Origin: Aureococcus anophagefferens
Lineage: Eukaryota; Sar; Pelagophyceae; Pelagomonadales; Pelagomonadaceae
Reading direction: 5' to 3'
NCBI RefSeq assembly: GCF_000186865.1
Contig: NW_008705579.1
Coordinates: 321,931-385,930 of the forward strand
DNA: 64,000 nt
Part shown: positions 37,869-47,065 of the stretch, piece by piece
How positions within the stretch are numbered: the first letter of the stretch is position 1
Layout: each line of letters begins with the position of its first letter
Notes under the pieces: model-generated
Told to the model about the DNA's origin: nothing
What the model saw: the letters and a program-made list of their open reading frames with translations, nothing else
The model's database searches: none
Program-made: the position numbers and the translations under genes

Positions 37869-39699
37869 TCGATGGTGTTGACCGTGAAGGGCCGCGTCGG
37901 GTTCGTCGAGCTCGGCAGCACGTTCGGCTCGCCGCAGACCTTGATGATGTCCGGCGCGTGGCCGCCGCCGGCGCCCTCGCTGTGGTACGTGTGGATCGTG
38001 CGCCCCTTGATGGCCCCGAGGCTGTCGTCGACGAAGCCGGACTCGTTGAGCGTGTCCGTGTGGATCGTGATCGCGACGTCGTTCTCGTCCGCGAAGGTCA
38101 GGCACGCGTCGATGGCCGCGGGCGTCGTGCCCCAGTCCTCGTGGAGCTTGAGGCCCGCGGCGCCTGCGCGAGCGACGTCTTCGCGCGCGAAAGAAAAACG
38201 CGGGACGCCGCGAACGCGCCGGCCTCGATGACCTCGAGGAGCCCGCCCGGGTCGCTCGTGTTGCCCTTGCCGGAGAACCCAAAGTTGAGCGGCAGGTCGT
38301 CCGTCGCCTTGAGCATCATCTCGACCTCGCTCGGCGCGGGCGTGCACGTCGTCGCGCAGGTGCCGGACGCGGGGCCCGTGCCGCCGCCGTACATGGTCGT
38401 GAGGCCCGACGCGATGGCGTCGTCGCACTGCTGGGGGCAGATGAAGTGGATGTGCGTGTCGACGCCGCCGGCCGTGACGACGAGCTTCTCGCCCGCGATG
38501 GCCTCCGTCGTGACGCCGACGGTCATGCCCGGCGTGACGCCGTCCATGACGTCCGGGTTGCCCGCCTTGCCGACGCCGACGATGCGGTTGCCCTTGAGGC
38601 CGATGTCGCATTTCACGACGCCGAGGACCGCGTCGACGACGAGCGCGTTCGTGATGACCGTGTCGAGGGCGTCCGCGGCCGCGCAGCCCGTCTGCTGGCC
38701 CATGCCCTCGCGGAGCGTCTTGCCGCCGCCGAACTTGCACTCGTCGCCGTATGACGTGAAGTCCCGCTCGACGCGCACGGACAGCGCCGTGTCTCCCAGG
38801 TGGACGACGTCGCCGACCGTGGGCCCGTAGAGCTCCGCGTAGTGGGACCGCTCGAGCTGCAGCGGCTCGCCCGGCGCGGACCCGGCGTCCTCGTGGCCGA
38901 AGCCGCGCGCGGTCACGCGGGCCATGACCTCGTCCTTGCGGTCGGCCGTCGCCGCGCCGTCGGTCAGCAAGTTTCCGCTGCGCACGACCCGGGCGCCCGC
39001 GATGTCGACCAGGCTCACGACCTTGCGCTCGCCCGGCTCGAAGCGCACGGAGCTCCCCGACGGCACGTTGAGCCGCCGGCCGTAGGCCTCGCCCCGGTCG
39101 AAGACGAGGGCCGCGTTCGTCTCGATGAAGTGGTAGTGGCTCCCGATCTGGATCGGCCGGTCGCCCGTGTTCGTCACCTTGACCTCGACGACCGCGCGGC
39201 CCGCGTTCAACGTCACCGCGCCGTCGCCGCAGGCGAACGCGCCCGGCGCCGCGGGCGCGGCCGCGTCGCCGAAGGCCGCGAGGTCCGGCGCCGGCAGGCA
39301 GGACCCGTGGAGCGCCAGATCCAAATCGCCGTCGAGGGCCGAGATGGGGTGGTGCACCGTGAGGAGCTTCGTGCCGTCGGGGAACGTGCCCTCGACCTGG
39401 ACCTCGCCGACGACCTCGGCGACGCCGGGTAGCACCTGGCGGCGGCCCAGGAGCCGCTGGCCCACGGTCATGAGCTCGGCGACGGACGCCCCGTCGCGGA
39501 TCTTCTCGAGGCACACCGTCGCGATCAGCGCCGTCGCCTCGGGCTGGTTGAGCTTGAGGCCCCGGGCCAGGCGCTTCTGGGCGAGAGCCCCCACCTGGTG
39601 GAGCTGCAGGTGGTCCGCCTCGCGCGGCGTGAGGTGGAGGCGCCGCTTTTGGAGGAGTCGGAGCGGCGCGCGCCGCGTGAGCGCCAGCATCGCGTCCAT
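36926..39699 (-). CDS. URE: Urease, single-chain gamma-beta-alpha
   Basis: Four exons on the minus strand (39699-38220, 38163-37806, 37696-37298, 37241-36926) give 850 residues, the usual length of plant urease. The gamma domain starts at [20 protein letters not shown]; the beta domain has [15 protein letters not shown]; the alpha domain has [16 protein letters not shown], the Ni ligands THIHF (H416, H418), the carbamylated Lys in GLKLHEDWG (about 500), [15 protein letters not shown], and the flap [10 protein letters not shown]. It ends PLAQSYFLF, the normal terminus. Introns: 38164-38219 (GC-AG, 56 bp), 37697-37805 (GT-AG, 109 bp, with 18 G on the plus strand) and 37242-37297 (GT-AG, 56 bp). 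ATG 39690 is an alternative start. It hydrolyses urea to ammonia and carbamate. Confidence 0.97.
37730..37747. repeat. Poly-G/poly-C run of 18
   Basis: Eighteen consecutive G on the plus strand, inside the second urease intron (a poly-C tract in the transcript, 50 nt before the 3' splice site). It explains why that intron is twice as long as the others and is prone to slippage and sequencing error. Confidence 0.9.
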
Positions 39700-39833
39700 C
39701 CGCCGGAGCCGATCGGGCAGCCTCAATCGACAAGGAAGGCGCCAAGGTGGCTTCTCGGGTTGATGATGCCGATTCTTGATTTTGTGGGAGCCTGCCTGAG
39801 CCTGAGCCTGTGGCAAGGCTGTAATCCAGGCCG

Positions 39834-40652
39834 ATGGACGAGTGGCGCGCCGTCGCCATCGACACGCTCGCCGGCTGGGCCGCGGGCGTCGTGTGCACGG
39901 TGGCCTTCCAGCCCGTGGACACGGTGCTCACGCGCCAGCAGTACGAGGTGCGCGCCGCGGGCGCGGCGAGCGTCGTGCTGCGCCAGGGCGGCCTCTGGCG
40001 GGGCACGGCGCCGCTCCTCGCGCTCGTGCCGCTCCAGAACGCGCTGTTGATGGTCGGCTACGGCGCGGGCGAGCGCTGGGGCCGGGGCCTCGGGTCCGCC
40101 GCGGCGGAGCCGGCCGCGGCGCCGGCGCCGGCCGCGGTCTTCGCGGGCGGCTGCGCCGGCGGCCTCGCGCAGTCCTTCGTCGCGTCGCCCCTCGAGCTCG
40201 CCAAGGTGCGGCGCCAGCTCTGGCAGCCCGCGCCGCCCGTGGGCGCGGCGTTCCGGGGCCTCTCGGCGACGTTCTATCGGGACGTCGTGCCGCACGGCGT
40301 CTGGTTCCTCGCGTACGCGGACGCGAAGGCGCGCCTCGAGGCGAGCCGGGGCGCCGACGACGCCACGGTGCCCGTCGTCGCGGGCGCCTGGGCCGCGACG
40401 GTGGCCTGGGTCGTGGGCTACCCCTTCGACCTGCTGAAGACGCGGATCCAGGGCTCGCCGACGCCGCTCTCGCTGACGGGCGCCGCGCGGGACCTGCTCC
40501 GGCGCGAGGCCGCGCCGGGCGCCGTCAGCGCCGTCGCCGTCCTCTACCGGGGCCTCGGGCTCAAGCTCCTCCGCGCCGTGCCGTCGTCGGGCCTCAACTT
40601 CTTCGCCTACGAGTCCGCGAAGCGCGAGCTCGAGGCGCGATGGGCCGTCTAA
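39834..40652 (+). CDS. Mitochondrial carrier family (SLC25) protein
   Basis: A protein of 272 residues with three carrier repeats. The signature P-x-[DE]-x-x-[KR] occurs three times, degenerate in the first: [32 protein letters not shown]. Each is followed by an aromatic/basic loop ([51 protein letters not shown]). Six helices are predicted. The contact residues are not distinctive enough for me to name the substrate. It lies 135 bp from the urease start, divergently transcribed, but no functional link is shown. Confidence 0.85.
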   Translation: MDEWRAVAIDTLAGWAAGVVCTVAFQPVDTVLTRQQYEVRAAGAASVVLRQGGLWRGTAPLLALVPLQNALLMVGYGAGERWGRGLGSAAAEPAAAPAPAAVFAGGCAGGLAQSFVASPLELAKVRRQLWQPAPPVGAAFRGLSATFYRDVVPHGVWFLAYADAKARLEASRGADDATVPVVAGAWAATVAWVVGYPFDLLKTRIQGSPTPLSLTGAARDLLRREAAPGAVSAVAVLYRGLGLKLLRAVPSSGLNFFAYESAKRELEARWAV

Positions 40653-40699
40653 ATTTCTAGCGTCGTTCTCGAGCCCGACGCTGAGACTCGTCGCCCGCA

Positions 40700-42157
40700 C
40701 TACAGCTCGCGCCGCCTCTGTTCCATGGCCGCGAGCTTGGCCGCGAGGCCCGCGTCGGCGTCGAGCGGCGGCGTGGCGGGCTCGCGGGACCGGCGCCGCA
40801 CGGCGACGTGGTACTCCCGCGCGGCCGCGTCCTTCGCGTACCACGCGACGACCGCGCGGACCGCGTCCCGCAGGGGCGTCGGCCGCCAGTCGAGGGCGAG
40901 CAGCGCCTTGTGCACGGCCACGGGGCCGACGTCGTGCTGGGGCATAGACGCGACGGCGGTTTCGTCGAGGACGGCGGTCGCGTTCGCCACCTTGGCGACG
41001 ACCTCCGCCATGTCGGCGACGGTGACGCGCGCGACGTGCGCGACGTGGAAGACTTCGCCGTAGGCGGCTGCTCCGGCCGCGTGCGCGGCGAGCACGGCGT
41101 CGACGACGTCCGGCGCGTAGACCCACGACATTTTGGGCGCGGCGCCGGCGGGCTGGCCCCGCGGCCGCACGCGCTCCGGCGGGACCAGCGTCGCGACGGG
41201 CCGCCCCGCGAGAATCGGGTCGACGAAGCTCTCGAAGAACCCGCCGAGGTTGTCGTAGACGCCGTAGACGTCCGGCAGGCGGAGCGACGTGTAGGGAAAC
41301 CTGGGCAGCACAAGGGTGATTCAACGTCGCTTCAACGTGAGTGTTCCGCGCGCGCGTTCCGACAAAAGCATCCACGCTTCGAGACCGTTCCGAGAGATGA
41401 TCGCTCGTCCAAAAGTCAGCCGAACGAGTGGAAAACGACCGAGATAGGAGCCATTGAAGTTGGGAATTTCGCTCTCTTGTGCTGCCCTGAGGGAAACCGC
41501 TCCGACTCCCAGGCCTCGGCCAGGGCCTCGTCGCAGGAGAGCTTCGCGCCGCCGTAGCGCAGCTGGTACGCGCCCTCGGGCGTCCGCGCAGCGACCGCCG
41601 CGTGCGCCGCGGCCTCGTCCGGCGGCGGCCGCGCGCAGCAGTCTTCCGCGAGCGGCAGGCCCCCGTCGAGCGGCAGCGGCGTCGCCTGGTAGACCTAGGA
41701 CACGCGCGTCTTTGGGGGTGTGAGACGCGTACGCCGCACGGGTCGAGACCGAGTCCGTCGAGATGTGCACGAAGTGCGCGCCCGTGCCTCGGAGCGCTCG
41801 CACGGCGTCGAGCGTGAACTGCCGTTCGAAGCCGACGAAGTCGACGACGAGATCCCAGGGCCCGCGCTCCGCGACGAGCCGCGCGAAGCGCTCGCGCTGG
41901 TTCATGCGGTCGCACTTGAGGTGCGCGAGCTTGCCGCTTGCCACGGCCCGGCGCAGCGTCTCCGGCAGGACCGTGTGGCCGCGATTGAGCATGGCCACCT
42001 CCGCGCCGTCGAACTCCAGCAGCCGCTCGACGAGGTGGCGGCCGACGAACTGCGTGCCGCCGATGACGAGGGCGCGGCCTCGGAAGGCGTCGCAACGTCC
42101 GAGCAAGGCGAGAAGGGAGAGCGCGCGCATCGTCTGAGGGCAGCCCATCGTCAACAT
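40700..42157 (-). CDS. Atypical SDR / NAD-dependent epimerase-like protein, plastid-type leader
   Basis: Exons 42157-41750, 41694-41498 and 41300-40700 give 401 residues. Leader MRALSLLALLGRCDAFRGRA (from Met10, 42130) is a signal peptide with Ala-Phe, as in plastid presequences. Rossmann motif ALVIGGTQFVGRHLVERLL, VAMLNRGHT, VVDFVGFERQF, FVHISTDSVYQ, the YGGAK catalytic-like motif (Y-x-x-x-K), then RFPYTSLRLPDVYGVYDN. This resembles the CSP41-type branch of plastid RNA-binding epimerase homologues. Introns: a 55-bp GT-AG (41695-41749) and a type 1 introner (41301-41497). Both removals restore the family alignment. Enzymatic activity unproven. Confidence 0.78.
41301..41497 (-). mobile_element. 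Introner element, type 1 (copy B), a 197-bp GT-AG intron
   Basis: In the gene's sense the 8-bp duplication GTTTCCCT (41497-41490 and 41300-41293) flanks a 189-bp element (41489-41301) with ends CAGGGCAGCACAAG and CTTGTGCTGCCCAG. The target started with GT, so here the 5' splice site is GT; in copies A and C it is GC. It has the same orientation relative to transcription as copies A and C. Splicing restores ERFPYTS. Confidence 0.92.
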
Positions 42158-42342
42158 TCAGGTACCTTTGGCTGTCGCGAATAGATCTGCATTGTTCAAC
42201 TTGCTTTTTGGCCCTTTTTTGATGGAAAAAGTTGATGGAGAATCGTACGAAAGTGCGGCTGCACGAGGGCTGCCGCTCCCGGTCCGGACCGGGCGTCCCG
42301 CACACAGATGTGGGCAATGTTTGAGTCAGCAGCCCGCGCGTG

Positions 42343-45300
42343 ATGTGGGCGGTGTTGCTGATGGCCGCCGCGGCGGCCGGGCTGCTGGCGACGGAGGGCC
42401 GCACGGCGCAGCAGATCGAGGCCGTCGCGGCCGCGCTCCTCGCCGTCGACGACCTCAACGCCGCCTACGCGTCGGACAACATCACCTTCACGCTCGCGGC
42501 GGCCTGGGGCGACTACGACGTCGACGTCGTCGAAGCGTCGACGAACGCGACGGCGGGCGGCTTCGTCGTCCTCGCGCGGCCGCCGCCCTGCGACGTCGGG
42601 ACGGCGTGGAACGGCACGGCCTGCGAGGCCTGCCCGCCGGGCTTCACGCGCGTCGAGGGCGACGCCTGCGCGCCCTGCGCGCCGGGCTCGTTCTCGGACG
42701 ACCGCCTGCTCTGCGAGCCCTGCGACGAGTACTCCTACCAGCCGGCGTTCGCGGCGGCGTCGTGCCTCGCGTGCCCGGCGAACGCGAAGCGCGTGTCCCA
42801 GCGGGGCCTCGTCGTCGGCGACGGCTCCTCCGTGGACCAGTGCCTCTGCGAGGCCGGCTTCTACAGCACGGCGCCGCTGCCGAACGCGACGGCCTTCGAC
42901 GACGCCTGGGGCGCGCCGGGCGTCGCGTGCGCGGCCTGCCCCGAGGGCGCCGTCTGCCGCGGCTACGCCTACGCGCCCTACAACGAGAAGAACTACTGGG
43001 CGGACCCGGCGAACCCCGCGGTCGTGCAGGAGTGCTACAACGACGGCCAGTGCAAGCGCAAGTTCCGGTGCTTCGAGGCCTACGAGGGCCGCGCGTGCAC
43101 GGAGGTGCGGACGCACGAGTACTTCCTCCTCGGCGGCGCCCTCGAGCTCAAGTGCCCGTCGACCTTCGGCGCGCGCCTCGCGCTCACGGTCTCGCTCGTG
43201 CTCGTCGCCGTCGCCGTCTGGATCTTTTTCAACAGCCTCGTGCTGGCCGAGTGCGAGCTCTTCGACATCCTGCTGAGCTACGTGCAGACCGTCGCCATCA
43301 TCTCCTCCTTCCACATCTCCTGGCCCAAGCACGCGCGCTACCTCTTCGTGTTTTTCAGCCTGCTCCTCTTCGACGTCGACGCGGTCGCGCCGAACTGCCT
43401 CGTGCGGTGGACGAACCGCCACGCCTACGCGGCCCAGTACGGCCTGTGCCTCGTGGGCACGCTCAAGTGGTACAAGGTCGGCGGCCTCCTCGCCGCGAAG
43501 CTCTGGCGCGAGCCCGAGGCGCGGTCGTTCCGCGGGGTCCGCGACGCGTTCCGCTTCGAGACGGGCGATCTCAGCGACGTCGCCGTCGACGCGCTCGTGA
43601 CGTCGCTGACGGTCCTCGACCTGCAGCACTTCATCCTGACCTACAACTTCTTCTCGGCGCGCCCCGGCGTCCCTTTTTTTCTTTCTTCGAGCGCGACGCG
43701 CGTCCCCGCGTCGCAGATCTTCAAGTGCTCCGACGGCGACGTCGACGGCGTCGCGTCGTACGTGCTGAGCATGCCCGACATCCGCTGCGAGTCGCGGCTC
43801 CACAAGAAGCTGCTGGCCGGCAGCGCCCTGCTCTGGATCATCGCGGGCGTCGGCATCCCCCACGCGATCATGGTCAAGATCTTCCGCGAGTACGCGACGC
43901 ACGCGGGCTGCCACAGCCCCGCGGTGCTCGCGCGCTTCGGCTGGTCCTTCGAGCGCTTCCGGAGCCCGCTCCACTTCTGGTACATCGTGCTCAAGTGGCG
44001 GTCCATCCTCATCTGCGCGATCACGACGCTCGACGACGGCGCGGTCCAGCTCTTCTGCGGGTCCGCGGTCATCGCCTGTGTGGATTCCAAATCTTCAACC
44101 CGACTTCAATGTGAGCGTAATCGACGGTTTCGACGCGAGGCTTTCTACCGTGCTTCGAGAACTTCACCAGAGTAATCGATGCGTCCAAAAATCAGCCGAA
44201 TCGACTTCGATTTGACCGAGATAGAGAGTTCTGAAGTTTGGTGGGGACCCCCAAACCAGTGGTTGATTTCCACACAGGTCATCGCCGTCGAGCAGACGCT
44301 GAGCCTGCTGTTCCGCCCCTACGAGAAGACGCTGCTCAACGGCGTCGACACGGCGGGCTTCGTGCTCGTCGCGGCCTTTGCGTCGTCGACGATCGTCCTA
44401 TTCTCCGACGAGGCGCACCGCTTCAAGCAGACGTGGCTCGTGTCCGTCGTCGCGTTCGTCGTCGCGGCGTTCGGCGCCGTCGCGGTGCACGAGGTCCTCG
44501 CGAAGCGCGACCGCCTCTTCAAGCAGGCCGCGACGCAGGAGACGAAGCGGCGGTTTCGCGTCGACGACCACCGGGGCATCCTCTCGAAGCGGCTGTCGGA
44601 GTTGCAGCACCGCGCGTCGTCCGTCGCGCACGAGCTCGTCGACAGGGCGCTGCACCACCACGGCCGGTCGAGCCCCTCGAGCCGCGACGCGCCGAAGCAC
44701 GCGGCGGAGGGCGGGCGGCGCGTCGACCCGGAGCTGCTCCTCGACGCGGTCGCGGAGCTCAGCGACACGCTCTGCGGGAAGCCCTGGCACGCGTTCGTGA
44801 CGGACCCGGACACGTCGGACGCGGTCTGGGACGACTACCGCGACGCGTCCCTGGCCATCCGGCCCTTCGTCTGCGACGCGTCGCCGACGAGCCGCTACTC
44901 CGCGGACGCGCGCGCGTGCTACTGGCGCCTCTTCTGCAAGGCGCGGCCCCGGCGTCCCATTTTCTTCCTCGAGCGCGACCCGCGCCCCCTCCGCAGAACT
45001 ACCCGGGCGTCATCGACTTCGTCGTCGAGGAGCTCACGCACGTGGAACGGACGATCTACTTCGGGTGCATGCTGCGCCTCGAGCGGTTCCTCCAAAAGGA
45101 CGGGCACACGCGGCTCCACGATTTGATCGAGGAGGCGGACCGGTCGTCGATCCTCTACTTCCTGCTGTCGGCGTCGAAGGCCGACGCGGACAAGCTCGTC
45201 ACGGTGCTCCACGGCATCCTCCGGAGCGCGGACGCGGACGCCGCGGCCCGCGGCGACGCGCTCTGCCGGCCCCAGGGCAGCACAAGAGAGCGAAATTCCC

Positions 45301-45865
45301 AACTTCAAAGGCTCCGATCTCGGCCGTTTTCCACTCGTTTTGGCTGACTTTTGGACGAGCGATCATCTCTCGGAACGGTCTCGAAGCGTGGATGTGTTTT
45401 CCGTAACGCGCGCGCGCGGAACACTCACGTTGAAGCGACGTTGAATCACCCTTGTGCTGCCCAGGCCGGCCCCGGCGCGCGCGGACGGACGTCGCGGGCC
45501 GGCGGCCCTCCTACGGGCTCCAGGACCTCGCGACGCCCGGCGGCGTCAGCTCGAGCCTCGCGGCGGTCCAGGACCAGGTCAGTGGCCACGCGAACGAGCA
45601 CCACGCGAAGCAGCACAAGACGACCGTCGAGGACTGCGAGAAGGTCGAGGTGCGGGCCGTGCTCCTCTCGCACGTCGTGACGAAGAAGGACGCCGACGAC
45701 GAGGCGCCCGTCGTCGTCGTCGACGACGAGATGCCCGAGGCCCTGGGCGAGGTGGCGCGCCGCGAGTCGCGGCGGGCCCTCGTGCCCTACCCGGAGTCGC
45801 TCGGCGCGTTCTTCTGCGCGTCCCAAGACGACCCCGTCGTCGGCATCTACGCCTGCGGCGACTGA
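42343..45865 (+). CDS. Cys-rich (GCC2/GCC3-like) multi-pass membrane protein
   Basis: Five exons (42343-43656, 43717-44067, 44278-44940, 44997-45264, 45465-45865) give 998 residues. Signal peptide MWAVLLMAAAAAGLLA. Residues ~80-270 are an ephrin-receptor-like Cys-rich ectodomain (CDVGTAWNGTACEACPPGF, CAPCAPGSFSDD, CEAGFYSTAPLPN). At least seven hydrophobic helices follow, e.g. LALTVSLVLVAVAVWIFFN, LLAGSALLWIIAGVGIPHAI and VSVVAFVVAAFGAVAVHEVL. The C-terminal ~400 residues are cytosolic and mixed. Similar large surface proteins are expanded in stramenopiles; a receptor or channel role is speculation. Introns: 43657-43716 (60 bp, in frame, inferred from resemblance), introners 44068-44277 and 45265-45464, and 44941-44996 (56 bp). 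Confidence 0.75.
44068..44277 (+). mobile_element. Introner element, type 2 (copy E), a 210-bp GT-AG intron
   Basis: The 8-bp duplication GTCATCGC (44068-44075 and 44278-44285) flanks a 202-bp element (44076-44277) with ends CTGTGTGGATTCC and TTGATTTCCACACAG. Over most of its length it matches copy D at 29982-30192. The 5' splice site is the GT of the duplication. Splicing restores SAVIAVEQTLS. Confidence 0.92.
45265..45464 (+). mobile_element. Introner element, type 1 (copy C), a 200-bp GC-AG intron
   Basis: The 8-bp duplication GCCGGCCC (45265-45272 and 45465-45472) flanks a 192-bp element (45273-45464), nearly identical to copy A including the ends. The 5' splice site is GC within GCCGGC, a poor match to the usual consensus, yet splicing is needed to join ALCRP to RRARTDVAG in frame. 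Confidence 0.9.
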
Positions 45866-46069
45866 GCGGGCGCTCGGATGTCGCTAACTTTCGTTCGGTC
45901 GAGTCCGAGGAGGAGAAGGAGGCGGCTGTGCCTCAAGCGCCGGGCGTCCTGGGCTAGCGTCCTTCAAGTACCCGGCACGGTCCGAATATATTTGGCTTCT
46001 TGGCCAACTCAGTGAGGCCGGGCTGCTTCCGCACCATCGTCGGCGCCGTCAGCGCCGCGTGCCACCACC

Positions 46070-47011
46070 ATGGGCCTCGTCAACAGCGTCGGCTCTCGCG
46101 CCATGCGCCCTCCGAACCCGCCGTCCTACGGCCTCGAGGCCGACGGCGACGGCTGGCGCTTCACGAGCCCGCCGCTGGACTACGGCTGCGCCGCGTGGTC
46201 GCCGCAGAACAACTACGCCAACGGGTGCCCCATCGGGTTCCCCGGCGCGCGCAAGGCGCGGTCGTCGCACCTCGCGCACACCGTGACGAAGCGGCGCAGC
46301 GCGGAGACGGGGCGCGACATCGCGCTGCTCCGCGTCTACTCGACGGAGCCGAGCGCGGCGCGGCCGACGCTCCTCTACTCCAAGGGCAACAGCTTCGACA
46401 TGGGCATGCTGCGCTACCACTGCGTCCAGCTGGCGCAGCTTTTCGACGTCGACGTCGTCTACTACGACTACGGCGGCTACGGCGCGTCGTCGGGGTCGCC
46501 GTCCGCGGCGGGCACGGTCGCGGACGCGAAGGTCGCCGCGGACTACGTCGAGGAGCTCGGCGTCCCCTGGAGCCGCGTGATCCTCTACGGCTTCTCGCTG
46601 GGCAACGGGCCGACGTGCGCGCTCGCGGGCGACGTCCTCCGGGGCCGGGGCCTCCGGGGCGTCATCCTCCGGTCGGGCTTCGTCTCGGGCGTCGCCGCGG
46701 GCACGGACCTCGTCCAGCGCTACGCCGCGTCCTACGTGCCCGCGGGCGCCCTGCCGAGCTGGATGGACGTCTGGCCCAACGAGAAGCGCTGCGCGGACTT
46801 CGACGCGCCGACGCTCGTCGTCCACGGGTCGCGGGACGAGCTCCTGTCCATGTGGCACGCGGAGCGGCTCCTCGCGGCGCTGCCGGAGGGCCGCCGCGCC
46901 GCGCCCTTCTTGGAGGACATGGGCCACTTCGACGTCGAACGGCACCCGGCCTACGTGCCGCGGCTCCGGAGCTTCATCCACGGGGAGACCGCGAAGGCCT
47001 CGGCGGCCTAA
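46070..47011 (+). CDS. Alpha/beta hydrolase, ABHD17-like
   Basis: A protein of 313 residues. TLLYSKGNSFDMGMLRYH, VVYYDYGGYGASSGSPS, nucleophile elbow LYGFSLGNGPT (S176), then VILRSGFVSGVAAG, acid in LVVHGSRDELLSMW, and base in LEDMGHFDVE. The order and spacing match ABHD17/FAM108 depalmitoylases, which remove acyl groups from membrane proteins. MGLVNS could be N-myristoylated, unlike the palmitoylated Cys-rich start of animal ABHD17. The start ATG sits in an ideal CCACCATGG context. An 18-bp piece of its 3' coding end (CTTCATCCACGGGGAGAC) is duplicated just after the stop (46972 and 47028). Confidence 0.82.
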   Translation: MGLVNSVGSRAMRPPNPPSYGLEADGDGWRFTSPPLDYGCAAWSPQNNYANGCPIGFPGARKARSSHLAHTVTKRRSAETGRDIALLRVYSTEPSAARPTLLYSKGNSFDMGMLRYHCVQLAQLFDVDVVYYDYGGYGASSGSPSAAGTVADAKVAADYVEELGVPWSRVILYGFSLGNGPTCALAGDVLRGRGLRGVILRSGFVSGVAAGTDLVQRYAASYVPAGALPSWMDVWPNEKRCADFDAPTLVVHGSRDELLSMWHAERLLAALPEGRRAAPFLEDMGHFDVERHPAYVPRLRSFIHGETAKASAA

Positions 47012-47065
47012 AATAGCACCTCGGTACCTTCATCCACGGGGAGACGAAAATGGAACCTCCGTTAC

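Noticed and set aside
33211..39699. Urease cluster as recent bacterial transfer
   Set aside because: Base composition matches neighbours, urease has three spliceosomal introns and is the fused single chain found in plants and algae, and UreG has the His-rich eukaryotic leader.
39723..42458. Long minus-strand open frame over the carrier and epimerase genes
   Set aside because: It is antisense to the mitochondrial carrier and reads through the introner; only the epimerase exons in other frames make sense.
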